64,000 nucleotides of DNA from Gardnerella swidsinskii (GTDB taxonomy: Bacteria; Actinomycetota; Actinomycetes; Actinomycetales; Bifidobacteriaceae): assembly GCF_003397705.1 (NCBI RefSeq), contig NZ_QJVB01000002.1, forward strand, positions 124,001 to 188,000. The letters are read 5' to 3'. The notes beneath the pieces are model-generated. The model did not search any database. It was not told the DNA's origin and was given only the letters and a program-made list of their open reading frames with translations. Positions 35,406 through 46,800 of this stretch are shown here, in pieces (within the stretch, counting starts at the first letter, position 1; every line of letters begins with the position of its first letter). Both the position numbers and the translations under genes were made by a program.

Positions 35406-37118
35406 TTATTCACGAAAAGCTGTGGTAACAGGCATTCTGCGATCCCTGCCAAAAGCAATAGCACTTACTTTTGGTCCAAGCGGATACTGCCTGCGCTTCC
35501 ATTCTGCGCGATCAACTAAACGCATAACCGTGTCAACAGTATGCTCGTCAAAACCATCTTCAAGCAAATCCGCTCTACCATGAGCAAGCTCAATATGAGC
35601 CTCTAAAACACGATCAAGCAAATCGTACTCAGGTAAAGAATCAGAATCCTTTTGCCCTGGACGCAACTCTGCACTCGGAGGCTTAATAATAGAATTAACC
35701 GGAATAAGCACACCATCTTGCGGAGCTTTCGCTTTCGTAACTTCTGTTTGCTCAGAATCCTCATATCCAACAATTGGCAGCATACCAATGCCTACTCCAG
35801 CATTCGCAGCGCGATTCCTCCAACGAGAAAGTGCCCAAACGCGCGTCTTAAACAAATCCTTAATAGGAGCATACCCTCCTACCGCATCGCCATAGATAGT
35901 AGAATATCCGCAAGCAAGCTCCGATTTATTACCAGTTGCGAGCGCCAAAACACCGCGCGAATTCGAGTAAGCCATTACGATTACGCCACGAACGCGAGCT
36001 TGCAAGTTTTCTGCTGCAACACCTTCTAATGAAAGTTGCGATTGGAAAGCTTTAAAAAGCGGTTCAATTGGTTGCACATCATAGTGAGCGCCAATTCGCT
36101 CTGCTAAATCGCGCGCATCGTCTTTAGAACCGTCCGAAGAGTACATGCTTGGCATAGAAATGCCATACACATTTGCTCCACCGCAAGCATCGGCAGCCAT
36201 AGTAGCTACTAAAGCAGAATCAATTCCTCCAGAAAGTCCTAAGCACACACCCTTAAAACCATTCTTACGCATGTAATCTCTAAGACCTACAACACACGCA
36301 CAATACACTTCTTCGTCTGCGTCAAGTTTTGGAGCAATGCTTGAAACTTTCTGCTTTTTCAGCGAGTTATCAAAATCAACAAACGACAAATCTTCATCAA
36401 ACATTGCCGAGCGTTCAAGTAAAGTTCCGTCAGCATCAACAACAAAACTTCCACCGTCAAAAACCAAATCATCTTGGCCGCCGACTTGGTTCACATATAC
36501 GACTGGCGCATTGACTTCAACAGCGCGCTTTTGAGCCAAACTCAAGCGCACATGAGTTTTACCTTCCTCATATGGAGAACCGTTCATAGTTATTAGCGCA
36601 TCGATACCAAGTTTTGCCAAACGCGCAACAGGACCGCCGTCTTGCCAAATATCTTCGCAAATAGCAAAACCTAGACGCATTCCATCTACTTCCAGCAGCT
36701 CACACTTATTGCCAGAAGAGAAAATACGAAACTCGTCAAAAACACCATAATTTGGCAAGAAATGCTTGTCGTATTGCAACACAGATTTACCTTCATGCAA
36801 TACGAGAAGCCTGTTTCGAGGCTTTCCAGCAGACTCGTCAAAGCCAACAGTTCCAACTACTACGTAAAGCTCCCCCAAGCCTTCTTCCGCAAGTTTTGTT
36901 GCAAGCAAGTCTGCAGCTTTTTGTGCAGTTGTGCGGAACGTGGCACGCAAGGCGAGGTCTTCAATAGGATACCCAGTCAAAGTCATCTCAGGAAACACAA
37001 CCATGCGAGCACCCGACTGCTTTGCGCGCGCAGCATACTTCAAAACTTTTTCAACGTTGCTATCAATGTTCCCAACGCAGGTATCTATCTGCGCTAACGC
37101 CAATCGCAAAAAACTCAT
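35406..37118 (-). CDS. nadE: Glutamine-dependent NAD+ synthetase
   Basis: The 570-residue two-domain enzyme makes NAD+ from nicotinate adenine dinucleotide, ATP and glutamine. The N-terminal nitrilase/glutaminase domain has E44, K118 and C154 (FAICEDIWQDGG). The C-terminal synthetase has the ATP-pyrophosphatase loop SGGIDS at residues 296-301 and GNKSELACGYSTIYGD. It is divergent from metQ across a 221-bp gap. Confidence 0.96.
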   Translation of the reverse strand: MSFLRLALAQIDTCVGNIDSNVEKVLKYAARAKQSGARMVVFPEMTLTGYPIEDLALRATFRTTAQKAADLLATKLAEEGLGELYVVVGTVGFDESAGKPRNRLLVLHEGKSVLQYDKHFLPNYGVFDEFRIFSSGNKCELLEVDGMRLGFAICEDIWQDGGPVARLAKLGIDALITMNGSPYEEGKTHVRLSLAQKRAVEVNAPVVYVNQVGGQDDLVFDGGSFVVDADGTLLERSAMFDEDLSFVDFDNSLKKQKVSSIAPKLDADEEVYCACVVGLRDYMRKNGFKGVCLGLSGGIDSALVATMAADACGGANVYGISMPSMYSSDGSKDDARDLAERIGAHYDVQPIEPLFKAFQSQLSLEGVAAENLQARVRGVIVMAYSNSRGVLALATGNKSELACGYSTIYGDAVGGYAPIKDLFKTRVWALSRWRNRAANAGVGIGMLPIVGYEDSEQTEVTKAKAPQDGVLIPVNSIIKPPSAELRPGQKDSDSLPEYDLLDRVLEAHIELAHGRADLLEDGFDEHTVDTVMRLVDRAEWKRRQYPLGPKVSAIAFGRDRRMPVTTAFRE

Positions 37119-37339
37119 ACATTACAGTCTAGTAGATAGCTTCATTGCAAGTAAGCGACGTGTTGAAAAACTTATTTTTTCTCTTTCCACACTGCAAGTA
37201 TGCGAATTATTAACACGTCATAAATAATACTAATAAGCAAAGTGTAGAATTATTGATTTTTCTCGCCTATATTGATAATTCGTTACTCGCGAAGGGGATT
37301 TAACTTTAAACAAATTTCACCGAACAAGGAGCAGGAAAT

Positions 37340-38173
37340 ATGCGAAAAATTAAAGTTATTGCATCAATTACAGCACTGGCAGCATTAGCGACTTTCACTT
37401 TAAGTGGCTGCGGTAGCTCAAAAGCAGGCGCAAAGGATGACAAGACCATTACTGTTGCAGCTTCACCTACCCCGCATTCTGAAATCTTAAATAAAGTTGT
37501 AAAGCCAATCTTGCAAAAAGAAGGCTACAAGCTAGTAGTAAAGGAATTTACTGACTACGTGCAGCCAAATACAGCTACTGAAGAAGGCGAAGTTGACGCA
37601 AACTACTATCAGCATTTGCCTTATCTTGACAACTTTAATAAGGAAAAGGGAACTCACCTTGTTTCAGTAGGTGGAATTCATTTTGAACCATTTGGATTGT
37701 ATCCAGGAAAAACCAAGACGATTAAAGCATTAGCAAACGGAGCAACTGTTGCAGTTCCAAATGATCCTACTAATGAGGCTCGCGCATTGCTTCTTTTGCA
37801 AGATGCCGGATTGATTAAGTTGAAGAATCCAAAGGATATTAACGCTACTACAAAAGATATTACTGAGAATCCTAAGAATTTGAAGTTTAAAGAACTTGAA
37901 GCGGCAACAGTTCCTACTGCCATTAAGGATGTGGATCTTGCTGCCATGAACGGCAATTACGCTATTCAAGCTGGTTTTAACCCAACTAAAGACCCACTTA
38001 CTTCAGAAAAAGTTGGAGGCATTGCGGCTAAAACTTATGAAAATATTATTGTAGTAAAGAAGGGCTCTGAAAAGTTTGCAAAAATCAAAGCCTTACTCAA
38101 AGCTTTGAAGACAAGCGAAGTGCGCGACTATATTACTAAAACTTACAAAGGCGCTGTGCTCCCTGTTTTCTAA
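37340..38173 (+). CDS. metQ: Methionine ABC transporter substrate-binding lipoprotein
   Basis: The 277-residue NlpA-family lipoprotein has a lipobox LSGC (Cys at about residue 24) and the hallmark opening TVAASPTPHSEIL, then DYVQPN and DANYYQHLPYL. It delivers methionine to the MetNI transporter. AAGGAGC precedes the ATG. A hairpin at 38198-38237 and a repeat-bearing gap separate it from metN, so binding protein and transporter levels can differ. Confidence 0.93.
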   Translation: MRKIKVIASITALAALATFTLSGCGSSKAGAKDDKTITVAASPTPHSEILNKVVKPILQKEGYKLVVKEFTDYVQPNTATEEGEVDANYYQHLPYLDNFNKEKGTHLVSVGGIHFEPFGLYPGKTKTIKALANGATVAVPNDPTNEARALLLLQDAGLIKLKNPKDINATTKDITENPKNLKFKELEAATVPTAIKDVDLAAMNGNYAIQAGFNPTKDPLTSEKVGGIAAKTYENIIVVKKGSEKFAKIKALLKALKTSEVRDYITKTYKGAVLPVF

Positions 38174-38197
38174 AAAATACTCACAATGTAGCCACCT

Positions 38198-38237
38198 AAT
38201 GCCGCATGTGTATGCTTCGTGTATGCTTTGCGGCATT
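38198..38237 (+). terminator. Terminator or attenuator after metQ
   Basis: AATGCCGCA and TGCGGCATT arms with a long partly paired loop (TGTATGC repeats) are followed by ATTTTAT, 25 bp after the metQ stop. Read-through would feed metN-metI. Confidence 0.7.
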
Positions 38238-38271
38238 ATTTTATAAGCGTGTAATATACGTAATGTGCGTG

Positions 38272-38335
38272 CTAGTTAATAATCTAGTTAATGACGCTAG
38301 TTAGTAACTCTAGTTAGTAACTCTAGTTAGTAACG
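38272..38335 (+). repeat. Short tandem repeats upstream of metN
   Basis: Five copies of CTAGTTA(A/G)T begin at 38272, 38284, 38297, 38310 and 38323, so the spacing is 12-13 bp. The last three are the 13-bp unit CTAGTTAGTAACT. They lie between the metQ terminator and the metN RBS (AAGGAAAAG). Confidence 0.85.
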
Positions 38336-38378
38336 AAGTATATTTCACACAGAAAGCAATAATCTGTTAAGGAAAAGC

Positions 38379-39227
38379 ATGATTCAGATCGAACATCTTC
38401 ACAAAAGCTACGGCAAAGGTAGCAAAGCGAACGAAGCATTACACGACATTAATCTGACTATTGAATCGGGAGAAGTATTCGGAATCCTTGGTTCTTCTGG
38501 TGCAGGAAAGTCTTCGCTAGTTCGTTGCATGAATCTGCTTGAGCGACCAACTTCCGGCAAAATTATTATTGACGGAAATGATATTAGCGAAGTAAAAGAT
38601 AAAGAACTTGCAAAAGTACGCACTAATATTGGCATGATTTTCCAGAATTTTAGCCTTTTCCAGCAGCGTACAGTATTGCGAAACGTCACTTTCCCATTAG
38701 AGCTGAATCACACTGCAAAAAAGGAACGAGAAGAACGCGCAAACTACTTACTTGACTTAGTTGGTTTACAAGATTTTGCAAACCGCTACCCTAGCCAGCT
38801 TTCAGGCGGACAGCAGCAGCGCGTAGCAATTGCACGAGCATTGGCGAATAATCCGTCGATTATGCTTTGCGACGAAGCAACAAGCGCACTTGACTCCACA
38901 ACTACTGCGCAAATCCTTGATTTATTGAGCCGAATTAACCGCGAACTCAACGTAACGCTTGTTATTATTACGCATTCGCTGGCTGTAGCACGAAATATTT
39001 GCGACCGAGTTGCAATGATTGATGGCGGACGCATTGTGGAATTAGGTGACACTGATACGCTTTTTGCAAATCCACAAAGCGATATTTTGCGAACTCTTAT
39101 TGCAGATGAAAAACAGGAAAATCATCGCGCTAAAATTACAAGCACGATTGCAAGCGAGCTTAACAATAAGCCAGAAAACGCACAAACAGACGAACAAACA
39201 AACGCGCTTACCAACGAGGTGAAATAA
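38379..39227 (+). CDS. metN: Methionine ABC transporter ATP-binding protein
   Basis: The 282-residue ATPase has Walker A GSSGAGKSS, signature LSGGQQQRVAIARAL, Walker B IMLCDEATSALD and the switch His in ITHS. MetN proteins are usually about 340 aa with a C-terminal NIL regulatory domain. Here the last 40 residues are a polar Asn/Glu/Thr tail, so the methionine-sensing NIL domain appears absent. It ends 2 bp before metI. Confidence 0.92.
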   Translation: MIQIEHLHKSYGKGSKANEALHDINLTIESGEVFGILGSSGAGKSSLVRCMNLLERPTSGKIIIDGNDISEVKDKELAKVRTNIGMIFQNFSLFQQRTVLRNVTFPLELNHTAKKEREERANYLLDLVGLQDFANRYPSQLSGGQQQRVAIARALANNPSIMLCDEATSALDSTTTAQILDLLSRINRELNVTLVIITHSLAVARNICDRVAMIDGGRIVELGDTDTLFANPQSDILRTLIADEKQENHRAKITSTIASELNNKPENAQTDEQTNALTNEVK

Positions 39228-39229
39228 CA

Positions 39230-39910
39230 ATGTTAGAAGCTGCTACACAATTTTTTAACGACTACGGCAACTTACTTATTGAAGGCGTGCAAGACACACT
39301 CGTAATGACATCAGTTGCAACACTTTTTGCATACCTTATTGGACTTCCAGTTGGCGTACTTCTCATTACATCAAACAAAAAAGGCATTTGCCCCAACGCG
39401 CCAATTAACGCAGTTCTAGGCTGGATTGTTAACATCGTGCGTTCTGTGCCGTTTATTATTTTATTAGTTGCAATAATTCCTTTCACTCGTCTCATAGTTG
39501 GCACTTCTTTGGGAGTTCCTGGGGCTATTGTGCCTCTGGTGATTACGGCTGCACCATTCGTTGCTAGAGTAGTTGAACAATCTTTAGCCGAAGTTGACGG
39601 AAGCTTAATTGAAGCAGCACAAAGCTTTGGAGCAAGCAAATTGCAAATTGTTTGCAAAGTGTTGCTGTGGGAAGCTTTACCTTCGCTAATTCGCGGAGCT
39701 GCGCTTACATTTATTACGCTTTTTGGATTCTCCGCAATGGCTGGAACAGTTGGCGCAGGCGGACTCGGAGATATTGCAATACGATACGGATACCAGCGTT
39801 ATCAATACGATGTGATGACAGTTGCTGTTATCCTTTGTATTATTCTCGTGCAGATTGTGCAAAGCTTGGGAGATTTTATTTCACGCGCAATCAATCATCA
39901 CGAACGCTAA
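39230..39910 (+). CDS. metI: Methionine ABC transporter permease
   Basis: The 226-residue MetI permease has five to six TM segments and the EAA loop LIEAAQSFGASKLQIVCKVLLWEALPSL that docks on MetN. Translationally coupled to metN (2-bp gap). It is the end of the metQ-metN-metI unit; the TPP riboswitch of thiEC starts about 70 bp downstream. Confidence 0.95.
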   Translation: MLEAATQFFNDYGNLLIEGVQDTLVMTSVATLFAYLIGLPVGVLLITSNKKGICPNAPINAVLGWIVNIVRSVPFIILLVAIIPFTRLIVGTSLGVPGAIVPLVITAAPFVARVVEQSLAEVDGSLIEAAQSFGASKLQIVCKVLLWEALPSLIRGAALTFITLFGFSAMAGTVGAGGLGDIAIRYGYQRYQYDVMTVAVILCIILVQIVQSLGDFISRAINHHER

Positions 39911-39979
39911 AGAAATTCGCAACATACCCACCACCAATTAAATGCACATAATTGTGTAAACTTGCTGGTAATTCGACAT

Positions 39980-42735
<2,756 letters not shown>

Positions 42736-42834
42736 AATGATGAGGTACGGAAGTGCGGAAGCAAAAACTGAATTGCAAGTGCTTCAATAACAATACTTAC
42801 AACGAATAATAATAGAAGAAGGTTGATATGAACC

Positions 42835-42882
42835 AAAGCGAGTTTTATAGTGAGCTATTATGCTTGCTATAAGACTCGCTTT
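42835..42882 (+). terminator. Terminator downstream of thiEC
   Basis: The 16-bp arms AAAGCGAGTTTTATAG and CTATAAGACTCGCTTT pair with one mismatch and are followed by CTTTATAT. It lies about 100 bp after the thiEC stop. Confidence 0.75.
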
Positions 42883-42961
42883 CTTTATATCCGCATTTAA
42901 ATTCTATTAATACAACCTTTCCGTTGCATGCGTTGTAAAGTTTCTGCCGCCTTACAGCAAA

Positions 42962-43005
42962 AATCCGACATTTTCTGTACACAAGCGTATAGAAAATGTC
43001 GGATT
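42962..43005 (-). terminator. Terminator downstream of ppiB
   Basis: A 15-bp perfect stem, AATCCGACATTTTCT and its complement, with a 14-nt loop, about 60 bp after the ppiB stop; together with the thiEC hairpin it isolates the two converging genes. The reverse strand continues with TTTTTGCTG. Confidence 0.8.
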
Positions 43006-43065
43006 AGCAATTAAGAACTTTAGTACTAAAGAATATTAAAGAGTATTAAATCAAATAACGTTTAA

Positions 43066-43602
43066 TCACAAAACTTCAATAGAAATAATACCTACAGGCT
43101 CAAGAGGAGCATCAGATCGATCCGTTGCGACAGCCTCGAGCTTATCGACAACCGCCTTCGATTCATCGTCAGCAACTTCGCCGAAAATTGTATGGTGGCC
43201 ATCAAGCCATGGAGTTGGCACAGTTGTAATGAAGAACTGCGAACCGTTAGTGCCATGCAAACGACCGTCACGACCGCGACGCTTTCCAGCATTTGCCATA
43301 GCGAGCAAATAAGGCTTATCGAACTTCAAGGATGCGTCAATTTCATCGTCAAACTCGTATCCAGGACCGCCAGTTCCATTGCCGAGTGGGCAGCCACCCT
43401 GAATCATGAAATCCTTAATGATGCGGTGGAAAGTTAAACCATCGTAGAATGGCTCATGCGAAGGTTTTCCACTGAATGAGTCAAGCCACTCGCGCTCACC
43501 AGTAGCTAAGCCAACAAAATTTTTGACGGTTTCAGGCGCTTTACTGTCAAACAAATTGATTTTTATATCGCCTTCAGAAGTATGCATAATAACTGTAGTC
43601 AT
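43066..43602 (-). CDS. ppiB: Cyclophilin-type peptidyl-prolyl isomerase
   Basis: The 178-residue cyclophilin (from ATG 43602, GGGAG 9 nt upstream; a longer reading to 43626 adds 8 residues) carries the active-site signature [13 protein letters not shown] and the substrate-site [10 protein letters not shown]. It lacks a signal peptide, so it is cytosolic. It is monocistronic, with hairpins on both sides. Confidence 0.94.
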   Translation of the reverse strand: MTTVIMHTSEGDIKINLFDSKAPETVKNFVGLATGEREWLDSFSGKPSHEPFYDGLTFHRIIKDFMIQGGCPLGNGTGGPGYEFDDEIDASLKFDKPYLLAMANAGKRRGRDGRLHGTNGSQFFITTVPTPWLDGHHTIFGEVADDESKAVVDKLEAVATDRSDAPLEPVGIISIEVL

Positions 43603-43668
43603 GTGGTAATTCTCCCATATTTTCAAGACTGTTTCAATTCGTGTTAGATAAAAATATTCGCATACAAA

Positions 43669-43710
43669 AATGCCTCACTTTGCGTAGTAAAGAAAGACGC
43701 AAAGTGAGGC
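43669..43710. terminator. Strong stem-loop between ppiB and the surface-protein gene
   Basis: The 15-bp perfect arms TGCCTCACTTTGCGT and ACGCAAAGTGAGGCA enclose an 11-nt loop, with CTTTTA after it on the plus strand. It lies downstream of the surface gene and upstream of ppiB, so it should stop residual transcription into ppiB. Confidence 0.7.
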
Positions 43711-43798
43711 ACTTTTACATTAACTTCATTATGCTAATTAACCCAATACTCAGCAAACTTACTGAATACAATTAAGCAAACATTAAGCAGCTCTAAAA

Positions 43799-43829
43799 CT
43801 AGCTGATCTGCAATAACCAGACCAGCTAG
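43799..43829 (-). terminator. Terminator directly after the surface-protein gene
   Basis: CTAGCTGATCTG and CAGACCAGCTAG pair with one wobble around a 7-nt loop, 9 bp after the stop codon; TTTTAGAG follows on the reverse strand. Confidence 0.7.
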
Positions 43830-43837
43830 CAAATATT

Positions 43838-46800
43838 TTACTTACTACTATGACGAGAAGTACCACGACGCTTAGCTGAGAAAAGCGCAGCACCAGCAGC
43901 ACTAAGAGTTGCAGCAAACAAGCCAAACACAGACACGTCACTACCAGTCTTACTAAGCTGAGCAGCACTACCACTCTTCAACACCTGAGCGCGCACAGAA
44001 GCACGAACATCAGCCGCATGAGCCTTAGCAGCAGCCAAAGCCTTACGAGCAGCAGAAAGCTTCTTAGCCGCAGCATCAACCTGAGCCTGGGTAGCATTAG
44101 GATCAGCCGCAACCTTCTTAGCCTCAGCCAAAGCAGCATCCAAAGCCGCCTGAGCCTTAGAAACTTGAGCATCAGCCTGCTTCACAGCCGGATTATTCTC
44201 AACAGCAGCATTCACAGCAGCAGAATTTGCGCCATTAGCATTATTAGCGTTAGCGTTGGCAGCATTGGTGTTAGCAGCGTTACCTGCATTACCCGAGTTT
44301 GCGCCAGCACCAGCGTTACCATTACCAGCATTTCCAGGCTGTGAATCAGACTCAGCACCCTGAATCTGAACATTCAACTCACCCTTATCCACAGTAGTAG
44401 GCGCATTATCATTCACACCAGAACCAGCTTCAGAACCAGAACCAGGAGTCGGCAGTGGACTTGGAGTTGGGGTCGGAGTTGGTTTCTTACCGTCAAGAGC
44501 CTCTTCAGCTGCCTTAAGCTTTGCAAGAGCAGCGTCAACAAGCTTCTGCTTTTCAGCTTGAGTCTTAGTTGTTACATCTTCCTCGCCTGCAGCAGCCTTC
44601 TTCGTACCAGTTAGCTTATCGATAAGATCCTTAGCATCTTGAAGAGCCTGATCAAACGCAGTCTTCTTTTCCGTCGTAGTAGAATACGTATACCTATCTG
44701 AGTTCTTAACGTTGCTATCCTTATCAATCTCTTCTTGCAACGGCTTGGTATCAACGCCATCAAGCGCCTTACGCGCATTTTCAAGCTTCTGAAGTGCGTC
44801 GTCTACCGCTTGTTGATCTTTAGCCTCTTGCTCGGGAGTGCGCGGAGTAGAGTCTAGATTCTTATCGTTTTCGTTATCTTCTTTAGCTTTCTTCAATGCC
44901 GCTTCCGCGTCAGAGAGTGCCTTGTCAAATGCTTCTTTCTTCTCCTTAGAAGCGGTCGTGTACAGAGGATCGCCAGGTGTAGCCGGCTTAGTGGAATCGT
45001 TAGGATCAGCTGGCGTTGGCTTAAGCTTAGAATCGTTATCTACTTCAGCCTGAAGTAAATCAGTGCTTACGCCCGCACCCTTAACTTTGTCATCAATCGC
45101 CTGCATTGCCTTAAGAAGATCCTTATACAGCTCATTAACCTGATCCGCATCCTTAGGATCGCCATTAGCTTTGTCTAGCACGGCTCCAGCAGCAGTAGCA
45201 GCATCGTCAAACGCTTTCTTTTGCTCATTGCCTTCTTGCAGACCCTTATACTTGTCGCCCTTAGCGAACTTATCAGCGATCTCTTTCAGCTTTTCAAGAC
45301 GAGCCATGGCAGTATCGGTTGCAGTAGCATTGGCAAGCGCGTCGTCGATGTCGTCAGAAGTTGTACCGTCAGCGTTCTTGTGATCAGAAGCATCAGTATC
45401 TTCAATAATCTTCTTGAAAGCTTCCTTCTGCGCATTGTTCAAATGATCAAGCGCAGCAATCTGCTTCTTAGCATCCTCTATCTTCTTAGCCTTCAAAGCG
45501 CGATTAGCAATAGCAGTTGGGTCGCCAATCTTCTTTGCATCATTGATGTCATCAATAGCCTTCTGCTTTTCAGCATCTGGAAGATCACTATCTTGAATGC
45601 GTTTCTTCTGATCTTCCTTTTCTTTATTAAGTACAGACTGATCATCGTATGTGTTCTGAGAAGTATCGCGCTTGCCCTTAGCATCTTCGATTGCCTTGTT
45701 TGCGTCATCAAACGAAGTTTTCACGCCATCAACAGCATTCTTAATATCAGAAGGCTTTGTTGCACTGTTAACAGTGTTCTTGGCATCATCGATTGCCTTA
45801 GTGGCAGCTTCATACTTATCTTTAGCTTTTGCTTTCTGCTCATCATTCAACGCCTTGTATGCTGCATCAAGTTCTGCCTTCTTAGCATCAAGCTTGGCAA
45901 TACCAGCATTCTTAGCATTCTGCTCGTTAATTGCGTTCTGGCGCTTGGCTGCGTCAAGATCATTCTTAATCTCTTCTGCAGTAGCAGCAGGATCCTTCTT
46001 TGCAAGAGCATCTTCCAAAGCAGTGAGTGCTGCATCCTTCTTGCTTGGATCAGAACCAATTAACTCCTTAAGAGCCTTATCGTCATCGCTGTTAGCATTG
46101 CCGTGGCTTAAGAATGGAAGCGCGCCAGCACTAACATCCTTGTGCGCTTCATTAAGATTATTAGCTTCATCTAAAATCTGCTGAACTTCTTCAGGAGTCT
46201 TAGCACCAGGCTTGGTAGCATCCCCACTCTTTCCATTCAGCTTTTCCTTGAGCTTATCCTTTTCATCTTGAGTCAGATTGCCAAGACCATCAATTGCATC
46301 AGAAGCTTTCTTTTTCTTATCCTGTAGCTCTTGCTTCTTCTGGTGCTCCTGCTTTTTATCTTCCTCTTTTTTCTGCTCTTTTTCCTTATTTTCTTTGTCT
46401 TTCTTTTCTTTTTCCTTTAACTGTTCAGGAGTTACATTATTCTTGCCAGCCTGCTCGTTGGCCTTCTTAAGAATATTCTGAATATCATCAGCACCTTTAG
46501 CATTATCAATCTCATTCTTATACTGGGTTTTTTGCTCCTCAGTAAGCTTTGGATTGCGGTCGATAAGCTTCTTCGCATCATCCTTCATCTGCTGGAGTTG
46601 CTTATCATCAGGCTTTGGAGTTGGCTTGGTTTCCTCCTTACTATAGGTAATAGGAACAGTGAAGAGCTGCTTGCCATTCTGATCCTTAAAGACGATTGAC
46701 TTATAGTCTTTCGCCCCACTGGTTTCGCTGGAAGTAACTGACTTGATATTATCGTCAGCAATCTCCATGTAAATAGTGTCAGACTTTGGCTTAAGATCAG

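Noticed and set aside
37119-37339. SAM or other methionine-linked riboswitch before metQ
   Set aside because: I looked for the conserved blocks and long leader structure and found none; the leader is short and AT-rich.
42830-42875. 14-codon frame with an AAGAAGG-like RBS overlapping the thiEC terminator, as in a leader peptide
   Set aside because: No gene follows on the plus strand that it could regulate; the next gene is convergent.
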